Source: Stenotrophomonas sp. MMGLT7
GTDB taxonomy: Bacteria; Pseudomonadota; Gammaproteobacteria; Xanthomonadales; Xanthomonadaceae
NCBI RefSeq assembly: GCF_021168555.1
Contig: NZ_JAJOZS010000002.1
Location: 62,001-126,000, forward strand
Length of the DNA stretch: 64,000 nucleotides
Reading direction: 5' to 3'
Shown here in pieces: positions 33,001-42,360 of the stretch. A program made the position numbers and the translations under genes. Under the pieces are notes generated by a model, which saw only the letters and a program-made list of their open reading frames with translations, had not been told where the DNA came from and did no database searches. Every line of letters begins with the position of its first letter. Position 1 is the first letter of the stretch.

Positions 33001-33298
33001 AGAAATCGAAGATTTCACCCAGGAGCGACTTCTTGCGCTTCTTCCGGTAACCGTCGTGGTAGTGGTCACCCTGCTTGTACGGGCGATGGTCCTCGTACAG
33101 ACGCTCCGGGACCGGCGGCGGCGATGCGGCGGCTGCCGGCCTGGGCGCCGCAGCCGATCCCTGGTCGGTCCGCTCGATGATCCGGTCGAGCTCGCCGCGG
33201 TCCAGCCAGACTCCGCGGCACTTCGGGCAATAGTCGATCTCGATGCCCTGGCGATCGGCCATGGACAGGTTCACGTCTTTACAGGCGGGACACAGCAT
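32999..33298 (-). CDS. Zinc-ribbon (zf-TFIIB type) protein
   Basis: A 99-residue protein with an N-terminal zinc ribbon: CPAC near residue 3 and CPKC in DYCPKCRGVWLDRGELDRII, the signature of the zf-TFIIB domain family (YjdF/DUF-type). The rest is a proline/alanine-rich spacer and a basic tail (GYRKKRKKSLLGEIFDF). I start it at the ATG at 33298, just before the first CxxC. The biochemical role is unknown. Its stop codon lies at the edge of a repeat copy. Confidence 0.75.
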   Translation of the reverse strand: MLCPACKDVNLSMADRQGIEIDYCPKCRGVWLDRGELDRIIERTDQGSAAAPRPAAAASPPPVPERLYEDHRPYKQGDHYHDGYRKKRKKSLLGEIFDF

Positions 33299-33550
33299 GC
33301 AGCACTCCTTGGTGGTTCCATTATCAGAGCCACGGCCGGATACGCACAGAAGACAACAGGCATACCCTCGCCGCAGCAGCGGCGAAGGTCTTGCTCGCGG
33401 GCGATCAAACCGCCCGCTGCTGCACCGGGGACAGGCCCGTAATGACGGCGACAGCACAAGGGAGCTACTCCCCTTCGAGCCAGCAGGCTAGCACGTGCAT
33501 GGGCTGCCAGTCGCTGAACCGCTGGACCGCTATTGCGAGGGCCGAACCTC

Positions 33551-33733
33551 TTACTGGCCGTCGGGACGCCTGTCGCGGTAGTCGTCGCGGTTTCCGCCAG
33601 GCCCCCGGTCGTCGCGGTCGTGCTGCCCCCGATGGTCACGCCCACCGTCGCGTCCGCCGTCACGCGGAGGCGGCAGGCAGGCAGTCATGCAAAGGGCTAT
33701 CACGGTTGCCATCAGCGCGGTACGAATCTTCAT
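33551..33733 (-). CDS. Tiny lipoprotein with an Arg/Asp/Gly-rich tail
   Basis: A 60-residue predicted lipoprotein. A short signal ends in the lipobox CMTAC, after which nearly every residue is R, D, G, H or P (PPPRDGGRDGGRDHRGQHD and onwards). It is a low-complexity, highly charged tail with no fold I recognise. A purine-rich stretch (CAGGAGCT-like on the minus strand) precedes the ATG at 33733. Its reality is supported by the clean signal peptide and lipobox. The function is unknown; membrane-surface or metal binding would be speculation. Confidence 0.6.
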   Translation of the reverse strand: MKIRTALMATVIALCMTACLPPPRDGGRDGGRDHRGQHDRDDRGPGGNRDDYRDRRPDGQ

Positions 33734-33812
33734 GCCAAGCTCCTCAGTAGCAGGAACATCGACTATAGCGCCCGCCTGGCTGAGCGAAGCTTGACCGCGT
33801 CCCAGATGGCAC

Positions 33813-33836
33813 AAGCCCCGCGCGGCGGCGGGGCTT
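33813..33836 (-). terminator. Hairpin downstream of tRNA-Lys
   Basis: Arms AAGCCCCGC and GCGGGGCTT flank a 6-base loop about 40 bases beyond the tRNA 3' end. The U-run is short on the minus strand (TTG) and better on the plus strand (TTTCGT). Confidence 0.6.
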
Positions 33837-33877
33837 TCGTCCACGGCCGCCCCGATTCGGGTCGCGCCGGTGGTTAT

Positions 33878-33953
33878 TGGTGGGCCGTGATGGACTCGAA
33901 CCATCGACCAAAAGATTAAAAGTCTTCTGCTCTACCAACTGAGCTAACGGCCC
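33878..33953 (-). tRNA. tRNA-Lys (anticodon TTT), CCA encoded
   Basis: A 76-nt tRNA reading GGGCCGTTAGCTCAG at the 5' end, anticodon stem-loop AGACT-TTT-AATCT region, T-loop GGTTCGAGTC and an acceptor stem closed by ACGGCCC, then A and CCA. The anticodon TTT gives lysine. All four stems pair. I searched by eye for a duplicated tRNA 3' end in the following 1.8 kb, as an integrated element would leave, and saw none. Confidence 0.95.
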
Positions 33954-34019
33954 ACAAGCTAAAGACCCGGCTGCGATGCCGGGCCGATCATTCTAACCCA
34001 GCAGCCCGGCAAGGAGAAA

Positions 34020-34688
34020 TCACGCGTAGCGTGTCGGGTCGGGCACGCCGGCGGCGGCGAATCCGGCCGCGCGCAGTTGGCAGGCGTCGCAGTGACCGCA
34101 GGCGCGGCCCTGCTCGTCGGCGCTGTAGCACGAGACCGTCAGCGAGAAATCCACGCCCAGGCGCACGCCTTCGCCGGCGATGTCGGCCTTGCTCAGGTAC
34201 TGCAGTGGCGCGTGCACGCGCAGCCCCGCCCCTTCCACGCCGGCCTTGGTGGCCAGGTTGGCCAGCCGCTCGAATGCGGCGACGAACTCCGGCCGGCAGT
34301 CCGGGTAGCCGGAATAGTCCACCGCGTTGACGCCGCAGAAGATGTCGTTGGCGCCCAGCACCTCGGCCCAGCCCAGCGCCACCGACAGCATGATGGTGTT
34401 GCGCGCCGGAACGTACGTGGCCGGGATGCCGCCGCCGCCGGCTTCGGGAACCGCGATCTCGTCCGAGGTCAGGGCCGAGCCGCCGATGCTGCGCAGGTCC
34501 ACGTTCACCACCTTGTGCTCGGCCGCACCCAGCGCGCGCGCAACGCGCTCGGCCGCATCCAGCTCGGAGGTGTGGCGCTGGCCGTAGCGCACGCTCAGCG
34601 CATGCACCGCGAAGCCCTGCTCGCGGGCCATGGCGACGACGACGGCGGAATCCATGCCACCGGACAGGAGGACGACTGCTTTTTTCAT
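34020..34688 (-). CDS. queC: QueC, 7-cyano-7-deazaguanine synthase
   Basis: A 222-residue PP-loop enzyme that turns 7-carboxy-7-deazaguanine into preQ0, the queuosine precursor, using ATP and ammonia. The PP-loop is [10 protein letters not shown] near residue 7, and the zinc site is [17 protein letters not shown] at the C-terminal end. It lies downstream of queE on the same strand, separated by a 160-bp stretch filled by a GGGATT-armed repeat. Confidence 0.96.
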   Translation of the reverse strand: MKKAVVLLSGGMDSAVVVAMAREQGFAVHALSVRYGQRHTSELDAAERVARALGAAEHKVVNVDLRSIGGSALTSDEIAVPEAGGGGIPATYVPARNTIMLSVALGWAEVLGANDIFCGVNAVDYSGYPDCRPEFVAAFERLANLATKAGVEGAGLRVHAPLQYLSKADIAGEGVRLGVDFSLTVSCYSADEQGRACGHCDACQLRAAGFAAAGVPDPTRYA

Positions 34689-34691
34689 GGG

Positions 34692-34842
34692 AATGGAGAT
34701 TCGGGATTCGAGATTCGGGATTCGTCAGAAGCTACGGCATCGCGGCGGGCCTTGCTTTCCAGGCTGGAAGCTCAAGATCGTGCGGGGACTCCGGGGCGGG
34801 GACGCTTCTGCGAATCCCCAATCCCCAATCCCCCAATCCCGG
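34692..34842. repeat. GGGATT-armed repeat, copy b (queE-queC gap)
   Basis: It has a left arm with GATTCGGGATTCG units and a right arm with AATCCCCAATCCCC units, with about 85 bp between, including TCAGAAGC on the left and its complement-like GCTTCTGCG on the right. It occupies almost the entire gap between queE and queC. Confidence 0.85.
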
Positions 34843-34850
34843 CCCCTCAG

Positions 34851-35534
34851 TCATCGTCCCGGCTCATCGTTCCACAGCAGCTTGTGCAGCTGCATCTGGA
34901 AACGTACCGGCAGGCGGTCCTGGACGATCCAGTCCGCCAGCTCACGCGGCGACACCTCGCTCTTGCTCGGCGAGAACCACACCGTGCAGCGTTCGGCCAG
35001 CCCTTGCGCCTGCACCAGCTCGCGCGCCCACTCGTAGTCCTGCCGTCCGCACAGGACGAACTTGATCTGGTCGCGCGCAGTCAGCAGCGGCAGGTTCTCC
35101 CAGCGGTTGCGATGCACCTCGCCCGAGCCCGGCGTCTTGATGTCCACCACCCGCGAGACCCGCGGATCGACAGCGGACACGTCCAGCGCACCGGAGGTCT
35201 CCAGCGACACGTCGAGGCCGGCATCGCACAGCTGCCGCAGCAGCAGCAGGCAGCGCTTCTGCGCCAGCGGCTCGCCGCCGGTCACGCAGACGTGGCGCAC
35301 GCCATGGCCCAGCACCTCGGCCACGATATCGTCGATGTCGTGCCACTGCCCGCCGTGGAAGGCGTATTCGGTATCGCAGTAGCGGCAGCGCAGCGGGCAG
35401 CCGGTCAGGCGCACGAACACGGTCGGCCAGCCCGCGGTCTCGGCCTCGCCCTGCAGGGACAGGAAGATCTCGGTGATCTTCAGCCGCGGCAGCGGCGACT
35501 GGACGATTTCACTGGGGACGGCAGCGGTGCTCAT
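34851..35534 (-). CDS. queE: QueE, 7-carboxy-7-deazaguanine synthase
   Basis: A 227-residue radical SAM enzyme that contracts the pterin ring of carboxytetrahydropterin on the way to queuosine. The cluster motif is C46-x3-C50-x2-C53 (TGCPLRCRYCDTEYAF), typical of QueE. The stretch VTGGEPLAQK is the SAM-binding loop. It is located directly downstream of cpoB (45 bp) as in many gammaproteobacteria, so it may share the pal-cpoB transcript. Confidence 0.95.
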   Translation of the reverse strand: MSTAAVPSEIVQSPLPRLKITEIFLSLQGEAETAGWPTVFVRLTGCPLRCRYCDTEYAFHGGQWHDIDDIVAEVLGHGVRHVCVTGGEPLAQKRCLLLLRQLCDAGLDVSLETSGALDVSAVDPRVSRVVDIKTPGSGEVHRNRWENLPLLTARDQIKFVLCGRQDYEWARELVQAQGLAERCTVWFSPSKSEVSPRELADWIVQDRLPVRFQMQLHKLLWNDEPGR

Positions 35535-35579
35535 GCGGGAAGTATGCGCCCCGCATCCAAGGCGGTCCGGCGCGGAAGA

Positions 35580-36389
35580 TCAGTGCAGCTGGCCGATCTT
35601 GATCGCCTGCAGGCGATCCTGGGCGGTGCGTGCGGCATCGCTGTTCGGATACTGGCTGATGACCTGCTGCAGGGTCTGCTCGGCCTGGGCGGCATCGCCT
35701 TCGCCGTACTGCGACAGGCCCAGCTTCAACAGGCCGCCGGCGGCCTTGTCGTGGGTCGGGTAGCGGGCCAGGAGGTCGCGGAACTGCGCTTCGGCCAGCT
35801 GGAAGTTGCGGGTGGCGTAATAGCTCTCGCCCAGCCAGTACAGGGCGTTGGGCGCATAGGCGCCCTCGGGATAGAGCTGCAGGAAACTCTGGAACAGGCG
35901 CGCCGAATCGTCGTAGTTGCCCTTCTTCAGGGCATCGAAGGCGACGTTATAGGCGGTACGCTCGTCGGCGGCGACGGCCAGGGTGCCGGCATCGCCATGT
36001 ACGGAAGGCGGCCGCTCGGCAGAGGCGGCCGCGTTCGTGGATTTCGGGGGGGCCGCCGCTGCGGGAGCGGAGCCATCGGCAGGTGGCAAGGCTGGCATCT
36101 GCCCGCCCTCGAGCCGGTTCAGGCGCCCGTCCAGATCGAGATACTGGTCGCGGCCCTGCTGCTTGAGTTGCTCGTTCTGGTGCTGCAGCTCCTCGATCGT
36201 CCCCTGCAGGGACTGGACCTGGTTGCGCAGCTGCTGGATCTGGCCGAGCAGTTCCATGTTGGCCTGCGTGTTGTTGGCCTGGGCTTCCAGCGCGGCCACG
36301 CGGTCGGCCAGGCTCTGGCGTTGCGCGTATGCCGGTGCGGCGGCCACGAGGGCCGCCGCAACGAACATCGATGTCAATCGAAAGCGCAT
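35580..36389 (-). CDS. cpoB: CpoB, Tol-Pal associated periplasmic TPR protein
   Basis: A 269-residue periplasmic protein (formerly YbgF). A signal peptide ends at APAYA-Q, an N-terminal trimerising coiled coil (about 25-90) is followed by an alanine/proline linker, and TPR repeats run from about 145 to the end (AFDALKKGNYDDSARLFQSF, AYAPNALYWLGESYYATRN). CpoB coordinates PBP1B activity with outer-membrane constriction by Tol during division. Only 3 bp separate it from pal. Confidence 0.95.
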   Translation of the reverse strand: MRFRLTSMFVAAALVAAAPAYAQRQSLADRVAALEAQANNTQANMELLGQIQQLRNQVQSLQGTIEELQHQNEQLKQQGRDQYLDLDGRLNRLEGGQMPALPPADGSAPAAAAPPKSTNAAASAERPPSVHGDAGTLAVAADERTAYNVAFDALKKGNYDDSARLFQSFLQLYPEGAYAPNALYWLGESYYATRNFQLAEAQFRDLLARYPTHDKAAGGLLKLGLSQYGEGDAAQAEQTLQQVISQYPNSDAARTAQDRLQAIKIGQLH

Positions 36390-36392
36390 CGA

Positions 36393-36908
36393 TTACTGCG
36401 CCGTGTAGACGATCTCGGCGCGACGGTTCTGCGACCAGCAGCTTTCGCTGGACTCGGTGCAGACCGGACGCTCCTCACCGTAGCTGACCACGGTCAGCTG
36501 GCTGGCCGAACCACCGTTGGCCTGCAGCGCGGACGACACGGCATTGCCGCGACGCTCGCCCAGGGCCTGGTTGTACGCACGGCTGCCGCGCTCGTCGGTG
36601 TTGCCCTGCAGGGTGATGCGCGAGGACGGACGGTCACGCAGGTACTTGGCGTGGCAGGCCACGATCGCCTGGAACTCCGGCTTCACGGAATCCTGGTCGA
36701 AATCGAAGTAGACCACGCGCTGGCGCAGGCAGGCGTCGGTGTCCAGATCGCCCGGACCGTACAGGCCGGAAGTGGTGGGGGCGGTCGGAGCCGTGGTGGC
36801 AGGGGTATCGGTAGCCGGCGGAGGAGTTTCCTTCACCTTCTTCGAGCAACCAGCCAGAACGGCGACAGACATCAGGGAAACAAGCAAGACTCGGGTGGAC
36901 TTGTTCAT
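36393..36908 (-). CDS. pal: Pal, peptidoglycan-associated lipoprotein
   Basis: A 171-residue outer-membrane lipoprotein. The lipobox is VLAGC with C21, a proline/threonine-rich linker follows, and the OmpA-like domain carries YFDFDQDSVKP and NTDERGSRAYNQALGERRG, which includes the aspartate and arginine that hold diaminopimelate. It anchors the outer membrane to peptidoglycan and interacts with TolB. I use the ATG at 36908 because it begins the signal peptide. It is preceded by an AT-rich gap after tolB. Confidence 0.96.
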   Translation of the reverse strand: MNKSTRVLLVSLMSVAVLAGCSKKVKETPPPATDTPATTAPTAPTTSGLYGPGDLDTDACLRQRVVYFDFDQDSVKPEFQAIVACHAKYLRDRPSSRITLQGNTDERGSRAYNQALGERRGNAVSSALQANGGSASQLTVVSYGEERPVCTESSESCWSQNRRAEIVYTAQ

Positions 36909-36970
36909 GGCGATACCTTTGTGGCTCCTAGGCCAATGGTGGGTGTGACGCATCGAAATATTAACATTAA

Positions 36971-38287
36971 TTAACGCGCAGTCCGGTAGGGGGACCAGGC
37001 CGGTTCTCTCACATCGCCATCGGCCAGTACGAGGCGCTGGCGCACGCGTCCGTCGGCGGACACGGCGTACAGCACGCCACGGCCGCCTTCGCGGGCCGCG
37101 TACAGGATCATGCTGGCATTCGGGGCGAAGCTGGGGGATTCGTCGAGCGAGCCGGTGGACAGCGTGCTCCAGCGCGGAGAACCGAGGCTGCTGTCCATCA
37201 TCGCGATCTTATAGCTGTTGCCGGAGCCCTGCGCGACGGCGATCTTCTTGCCGTCGTAGGACACGGTGGCCTTGGCGTTGTAGTTGCCCTGGAAGGTCAC
37301 GCGGTTGGCGCTGCCGCCGCCGGCCGACACCTGGTAGATCTGCGGGCGGCCGCCGCGATCGGAGGTGAAGTAGATCGAGGAACCGTCCGGGCTCCACACC
37401 GGCTCGGTGTCGATGCCGAAGTGGTTGGTGATCTGGCTCAGCTGCTTGCTGCCCAGGTCCATCACGTACAGCTCGGGATTGCCGCTGCGCGAGAGCGCCA
37501 TCGCCAGCTTGCGGCCGTCGGGCGAGAACGCCGGGGCGCTGTTGATGCCGCGGAAGCTGGCGACCAGCTCGCGCGCGCCGGTGGAGATGTCCTGCACGTA
37601 GATCGAGGAGTTGCCGCGCTCGAAGCTCACGTAGGCCAGCTTCTTGCCGTCCGGGCTCCAGTTCGGCGACAGCAACGGCTCGGCGGAGCGGACGATGGTC
37701 TGCGGGTTGTAGCCGTCCGAATCGGCCACCATCAGCGCATAGCGCATGTTGCCGCCGCTGCCGCTGGCGGTGACGTAGGCGATGCGGGTCCAGAACGCGC
37801 CGCGCACGCCGGTGATCTTTTCGTAGATGGCATCGGCCATCTGGTGGGCGACGTCGCGCATCGCGCTGGAGCGGGCGGTCATCGCCAGGCCCAGCAGGCG
37901 CTCGCCCTTGGCCACGTCGAACAGTTCGTACTCGACGCGGTAGGCGCCCTCGCCGGCATCGAGCACGCGGCCGACGACCAGGTAGTCCTGCTTGAGCGCG
38001 CGCCAGGTCGGGTACTGGACCTCGCTGCCACGGGTCGGGCGCTCGACGATCTGCGCCTCGGGCAGGCTGCGGAACTGGCCGGAGCGGTCCAGGTCGGCGC
38101 GCACCACCGACGCCACGTCGGTCGCCGGCGGCGAACCCGAGCCCTGGTAGGGCATCGGCACGACGGTGATCGGCGTGGCGGAGGCGTTGCCGCCGACGAT
38201 GTCGATTTCCAGCCCCTGCTGCTGTGCCAGCGCGGCAAAGGGCAGCAACAGGGCGGCAAGTACGGCTAGCCAGCGTGGTTTCTTCAT
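36971..38287 (-). CDS. tolB: TolB, periplasmic beta-propeller of the Tol-Pal system
   Basis: A 438-residue periplasmic protein. A signal peptide ends at AALAQ. The N-terminal TolB domain binds TolA, and the C-terminal six-bladed propeller is recognised by repeats such as NWSPDGKKLAYVS, FSPDGRKLAMAL and WSPDGSSIYFTSDRGG, which bind Pal. The start at 38287 is chosen for the signal peptide. A 132-bp gap separates it from tolA and may hold an internal promoter. Confidence 0.96.
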   Translation of the reverse strand: MKKPRWLAVLAALLLPFAALAQQQGLEIDIVGGNASATPITVVPMPYQGSGSPPATDVASVVRADLDRSGQFRSLPEAQIVERPTRGSEVQYPTWRALKQDYLVVGRVLDAGEGAYRVEYELFDVAKGERLLGLAMTARSSAMRDVAHQMADAIYEKITGVRGAFWTRIAYVTASGSGGNMRYALMVADSDGYNPQTIVRSAEPLLSPNWSPDGKKLAYVSFERGNSSIYVQDISTGARELVASFRGINSAPAFSPDGRKLAMALSRSGNPELYVMDLGSKQLSQITNHFGIDTEPVWSPDGSSIYFTSDRGGRPQIYQVSAGGGSANRVTFQGNYNAKATVSYDGKKIAVAQGSGNSYKIAMMDSSLGSPRWSTLSTGSLDESPSFAPNASMILYAAREGGRGVLYAVSADGRVRQRLVLADGDVREPAWSPYRTAR

Positions 38288-38419
38288 GGGTGGCCTGGTG
38301 ACTCGAATGGGAAGGTGCGGCAAGGGATAGCAACCGGCAGGTGAATATTTTCGCAATCGTGAACGAAGGCAGCGTGAAATAAATCCCAACGGAGGTTTTC
38401 TACCGGGAAATCGGCTGTC

Positions 38420-39476
38420 TCAGCGATCCTGCGCGGTGAAGTGGAAGGTCAGATTGCGCTGGAACACCGATTCGAAGCCCCGGTACGGCAGCGGCTGGGC
38501 CCGCAGTACCGCCGCCTCGATGGAGCGCCGGCCCGCCTCGTCGTACGGGCAGTTGGGCGAGACGGTGGCATCGACCACCTGCCCGCCCGGGAGCTGGCGG
38601 ATGTTGATGGTGCAGCGCTGGCCCAGCGGCACCGAGTCGGGCCGCACCCATTGCCCCAGTACCGCCTGCTGGATCGCCGCGGCGTACTTGGCCGACAGGT
38701 CGGTGCTGGTGCCGCCCTGCCCCGGCGAGGCCTGCGCCGCCGAGCCGCTGCCGGCGGCCGCGGCCGCCGCGGCCGAGGCCTGGCTGGCGCGCGCATCGGC
38801 CAGCTGGCGCAGCTTCTGCTCGGCCAGGCGCGCGTCGCGCTCGGCCTGCTCGCGCCGCTTGCGGATGTCGGCCAGCTTCTTCTCGCGCTCGGCCTGCTCG
38901 GCCGCCTGCGCCTTCTGTTCGGCGATCTTCTTCTGCTCTTCTTCCTGCTGCCTGGCCAGACGCTGCTTCTGCTCGGCCTCCTCCTGCCGCTTGCGCTCGG
39001 TCAGGTCGATCTGTTCCTGGCGGCGCTTGGCCTCCTGCTCCTGGCGGGCCTTCTCCTGGGAAAGCGCCATGGCGCTGACGCGCTCCTGCTCGACGGTATC
39101 GGGCTGGGCCACGCGCTCCTGGGCCTGCGCCTGCCGCGGCGTGGGTGCGTCCTGCGGGTTCGGCTCGGGGATCGGCTGCGGCGGCGGCACGGTGTCCTCG
39201 GGAGCCGGCTCGGGCAGCGGCTCCGGTTCCGGCGCGGCGACCGGCTCGGCCGCTTCCGGGGTCTGGCTCAGGGCGCGGCGCGCGGCGCGCGCCTCCGACG
39301 CCGACACGTCCATGCTGGCCTCGATGGTCGGATCGCCGGCGGCCGGCTCGACATGCCGCTGCGGCGACCACAGCCAGGCGCCGACGAACACCGCCAGCAC
39401 CAGCAGGTGCACCAGCAGGGCCAGGGCGAACGGCCGGCCCCAGCCCTCGTCCTGGCGCAGTTGCAGCGGCAGCGCG

Positions 39477-39487
<11 letters not shown>
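38420..39487 (-). CDS. tolA: TolA, inner-membrane spanner of the Tol-Pal system
   Basis: A 355-residue protein with one N-terminal membrane segment (PFALALLVHLLVLAVFVGAWL), a proline-rich linker (PEPEPLPEPAPED), a long charged coiled coil (about 140-230), an alanine-rich hinge and a C-terminal TolA/TonB-like globular domain (CTINIRQLPGGQV). It carries proton-motive force from TolQR to Pal. The start is the ATG at 39487; a GTG two codons earlier is possible, and both overlap the tolR stop region. Confidence 0.94.
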
Positions 39488-39920
<433 letters not shown>

Positions 39921-39934
39921 ACGAGCTTCCTGTT

Positions 39935-39975
39935 GGATTCCCGCACATGGATGTGCGGGCTCTTGCGAAGGATTC
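39935..39975. repeat. 41-bp palindromic repeat, copy B (tolQ-tolR gap)
   Basis: GGATTCCCGCACAT-GGATGTGCGGG is followed by the tail CTCTTGCGAAGGATTC. It is the same design as the copy at 13025-13065, with only a few differences. It fills most of the tolQ-tolR gap and would place a hairpin in the mRNA just ahead of tolR. Confidence 0.8.
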
Positions 39976-39978
39976 GCA

Positions 39979-40758
39979 TCAATCCTCGCCGCCGCTCTGG
40001 CGCTGCAGGATCGAGCTGAACTCGTCAGCGAAGGTCTCGTAGCGCATCGCCAGGCGTTCGACCCGGTTGGTGAAGCGGTTGAACGCCCAGGTCGCCGGGA
40101 TCGCCACGAACAGGCCGATGGCGGTGGCGAACAGCGCCTCGGAGATGCCCGGCGCCACCGAGGCGATGCCGGCCTGCTCGCCGCTGCTGACCATGTCGTG
40201 CATGGTCACCATGATGCCGAACACGGTGCCGACCAGGCCCACGTACGGGGCGTTGGAACCGATGTTGGCCAGCAGCTCGATGTTGCGCTCAAGCTGCCCC
40301 ACCTCGCGGTTGTAGGTGGCGCGCATGGCGCGCTGGGCGCCCTCGAGCTGGGCGTCGGCATCGACGCGGCGGCGGTCGCGCAGCCGGGTGAACTCGCGGA
40401 AGCCGGCCTCGAAGATGGCCTCCAGCCCGGTCACCACGCGGTTGCGGTCGGCCGCGGCGGCGTAGAGCTTGCCCAGGTCGGCGCCGGACCAGAAGCGGTT
40501 CTCGAACTCGTCGGCCTCGCGGTTGGCCTGCTTGAACACCCGCGCCTTGCGGAAAATGATCACCCAGCTGATGAACGAGCCGACCAGCAGCAGCAGCACG
40601 ATCAGCTTGACCGGCAGGCTGGCGCGCACGATCAGGTCCAGGTAGTTGATGCCGCCATGGGAAACGGCCGTGCTCGCGGTCTGCGCGGCGGCGCTGGTGA
40701 CTTCCTGCGGCAGCGCTTCCACCACCGTGTCCTGCAGGGCCAGGAGCATTGCGATCAT
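39979..40758 (-). CDS. tolQ: TolQ, motor subunit of the Tol-Pal system
   Basis: A 259-residue MotA/ExbB-family protein. The first membrane segment (LPVKLIVLLLLVGSFISWVII, about 48-68) is followed by a large cytoplasmic loop and two C-terminal membrane segments (NAPYVGLVGTVFGIMVTM and ISEALFATAIGLFVAIPA). With TolR it forms the proton-driven motor. Only 12 bp separate it from ybgC. Confidence 0.96.
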   Translation of the reverse strand: MIAMLLALQDTVVEALPQEVTSAAAQTASTAVSHGGINYLDLIVRASLPVKLIVLLLLVGSFISWVIIFRKARVFKQANREADEFENRFWSGADLGKLYAAAADRNRVVTGLEAIFEAGFREFTRLRDRRRVDADAQLEGAQRAMRATYNREVGQLERNIELLANIGSNAPYVGLVGTVFGIMVTMHDMVSSGEQAGIASVAPGISEALFATAIGLFVAIPATWAFNRFTNRVERLAMRYETFADEFSSILQRQSGGED

Positions 40759-40770
40759 CCGTTGGTTTCC

Positions 40771-41232
40771 TCAGTAATCGGAATCGGTTGTTTCAAGGGC
40801 TTGGAGCTTGTCGTGCAACGCGTCGTCCATGGCGCGCGGCCGGAAATTGTGCGCCGAAAGCGCCGCCACTTTCACCTCGGCGGCAAGCAGCAGTTCACCT
40901 TCGCGGCGCACCGACTGGGCGAACACCAGGCTGGCACGCTTGCACCGCGCAAGCGCGACGGTCACGTCCAGGGCATCGTCCAGCCGCGCCGGCTTGAGGA
41001 AATCCAGGCGCATCGAACGCACCGCGAATACCAGGTCGTGCTCCAGGCGCATGCGCTCCTGGCCGTACCCCAGCGACCGCATCCACTCGGTGCGCGCACG
41101 CTCCATGAAGGCCACGTAGCGCGCGTGGTAGACCACGCCGCCAGCGTCGGTATCTTCCCAGTAGACGCGTGTCGGCCAACTGAATAGGCGGGGTTGCGGG
41201 TTGGGGGTTGGGGATTGGGTCGTCAATGGCAT
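40771..41232 (-). CDS. ybgC: YbgC, Tol-Pal-linked acyl-CoA thioesterase
   Basis: A 153-residue hot-dog thioesterase. The catalytic region is YWEDTDAGGVVYHARYVAFMERARTE, where the aspartate of DTD is the 4HBT-type catalytic residue. It is first of the ybgC-tolQRAB-pal-cpoB operon. The first 16 residues (MPLTTQSPTPNPQPRL) are encoded by a GGGATT-armed repeat that sits in the ruvB-ybgC gap. No other start codon is available before the conserved YWEDTD, so the repeat appears to supply the start. Confidence 0.93.
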   Translation of the reverse strand: MPLTTQSPTPNPQPRLFSWPTRVYWEDTDAGGVVYHARYVAFMERARTEWMRSLGYGQERMRLEHDLVFAVRSMRLDFLKPARLDDALDVTVALARCKRASLVFAQSVRREGELLLAAEVKVAALSAHNFRPRAMDDALHDKLQALETTDSDY

Positions 41233-41288
41233 GGCAGCGGCATCAGAACAGGCTCTCCGAATCCCCGATCCCCAATCCCGATTCCCGC
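41191..41288. repeat. GGGATT-armed repeat, copy c (ybgC start / ruvB end)
   Basis: The left arm reads GGGTTGGGGGTTGGGGATTGGG, the right arm CCGAATCCCCGATCCCCAATCCC. The left arm lies inside the first codons of ybgC and the right arm inside the last codons of ruvB, so both gene ends are built from the element. Confidence 0.85.
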
Positions 41289-42286
41289 ACCCTGGGCGTC
41301 AACCCCAGGTGCAGGTAGGCCTTGCGGGTGGCCATGCGTCCGCGCGCGGTGCGTATCAGGAAGCCCTGCTGGATCAGGAAGGGCTCGACCACGTCCTCGA
41401 GCGTGCCGCGCTCCTCAGACAGCGAGGCGGCCAGCGACTCGACCCCGACCGGGCCGCCGTCGAAATGGTCGACGATGGTGCGCAGCATGCGCCGGTCGAG
41501 TTCGTCGAAGCCCTCCGGATCGACCTTGAGCATCTGCATGGCCGCCTGCGCCACCGCGCTGTCGATGTGGCCGCCGGCCCTGACCTGGGCGTAGTCGCGC
41601 ACCCGCCGCAGCAGCCGGTTGGCGATGCGCGGGGTGCCGCGCGCACGGCGGGCGATCTCGCCGGCGCCGTCGCCGCTGCAGTCGATGCCCAGGATCGTCG
41701 CCGAGCGGCGCACGATCCGGGTCAGTTCCTCGGGCGAGTAGAACTCCAGCCGCTGGACGATGCCGAAACGGTCGCGCAGCGGCGCGGTCAGCAGGCCGGC
41801 GCGGGTGGTGGCGCCAATCAGGGTGAACGGCGGCAGGTCGATCTTGATCGAGCGCGCGGCCGGGCCCTCGCCGATCATGATGTCGATCTGGAAGTCCTCC
41901 ATGGCCGGGTACAGGACCTCCTCGACCACCGGCGACAGGCGGTGGATCTCGTCCACGAACAGCACGTCGTGCGGCTGCAGGTTGGTCAGCAGCGCCGCCA
42001 GGTCGCCGGCCTTCTCGATCACCGGGCCGGAGGTGACGCGCAGGTTCACCCCCAGCTCGTTGGCGATGACGTGGCTGAGGGTGGTCTTGCCCAGTCCGGG
42101 CGGGCCGAAGATCAGCACGTGGTCGAGCGCGTCGCCGCGGGCCTTGGCGGCCTCGATGTAGATCGACAACTGCTCGCGCACCGGCTGCTGGCCGAGGTAG
42201 TCGTCCAGCCGCTTGGGCCGGATGCTGGCCTCGACGGCTTCGTCCTCGCGGGTGACAGTGCTGCCGATGATCCGTTCGCTGGTCAT
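41243..42286 (-). CDS. ruvB: RuvB, Holliday-junction branch-migration ATPase
   Basis: A 347-residue AAA+ motor. Walker A is [13 protein letters not shown], Walker B is FVDEIHRL, and the winged-helix domain follows with [15 protein letters not shown] near the end. The last 14 residues ([14 protein letters not shown]) are encoded by the GGGATT-armed repeat and do not look like the normal RuvB tail. With RuvA it drives branch migration. It is separated from ruvA by kup. Confidence 0.96.
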   Translation of the reverse strand: MTSERIIGSTVTREDEAVEASIRPKRLDDYLGQQPVREQLSIYIEAAKARGDALDHVLIFGPPGLGKTTLSHVIANELGVNLRVTSGPVIEKAGDLAALLTNLQPHDVLFVDEIHRLSPVVEEVLYPAMEDFQIDIMIGEGPAARSIKIDLPPFTLIGATTRAGLLTAPLRDRFGIVQRLEFYSPEELTRIVRRSATILGIDCSGDGAGEIARRARGTPRIANRLLRRVRDYAQVRAGGHIDSAVAQAAMQMLKVDPEGFDELDRRMLRTIVDHFDGGPVGVESLAASLSEERGTLEDVVEPFLIQQGFLIRTARGRMATRKAYLHLGLTPRVRESGLGIGDSESLF

Positions 42287-42360
42287 GCGTGGTATGGGGT
42301 GGAAGGCCGCAAAAGGCTAGCAGGATCGAGCCTGGACAGGTGAGACGTGATCATGCGCCA

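Noticed and set aside
33744-33938. A 64-codon frame on the minus strand across the tRNA
   Set aside because: It overlaps tRNA-Lys and its first codons are tRNA sequence, so it is not a gene.
33878-33953. Integrated element at tRNA-Lys
   Set aside because: No duplicate of the tRNA 3' end was found nearby and no integrase gene is present.
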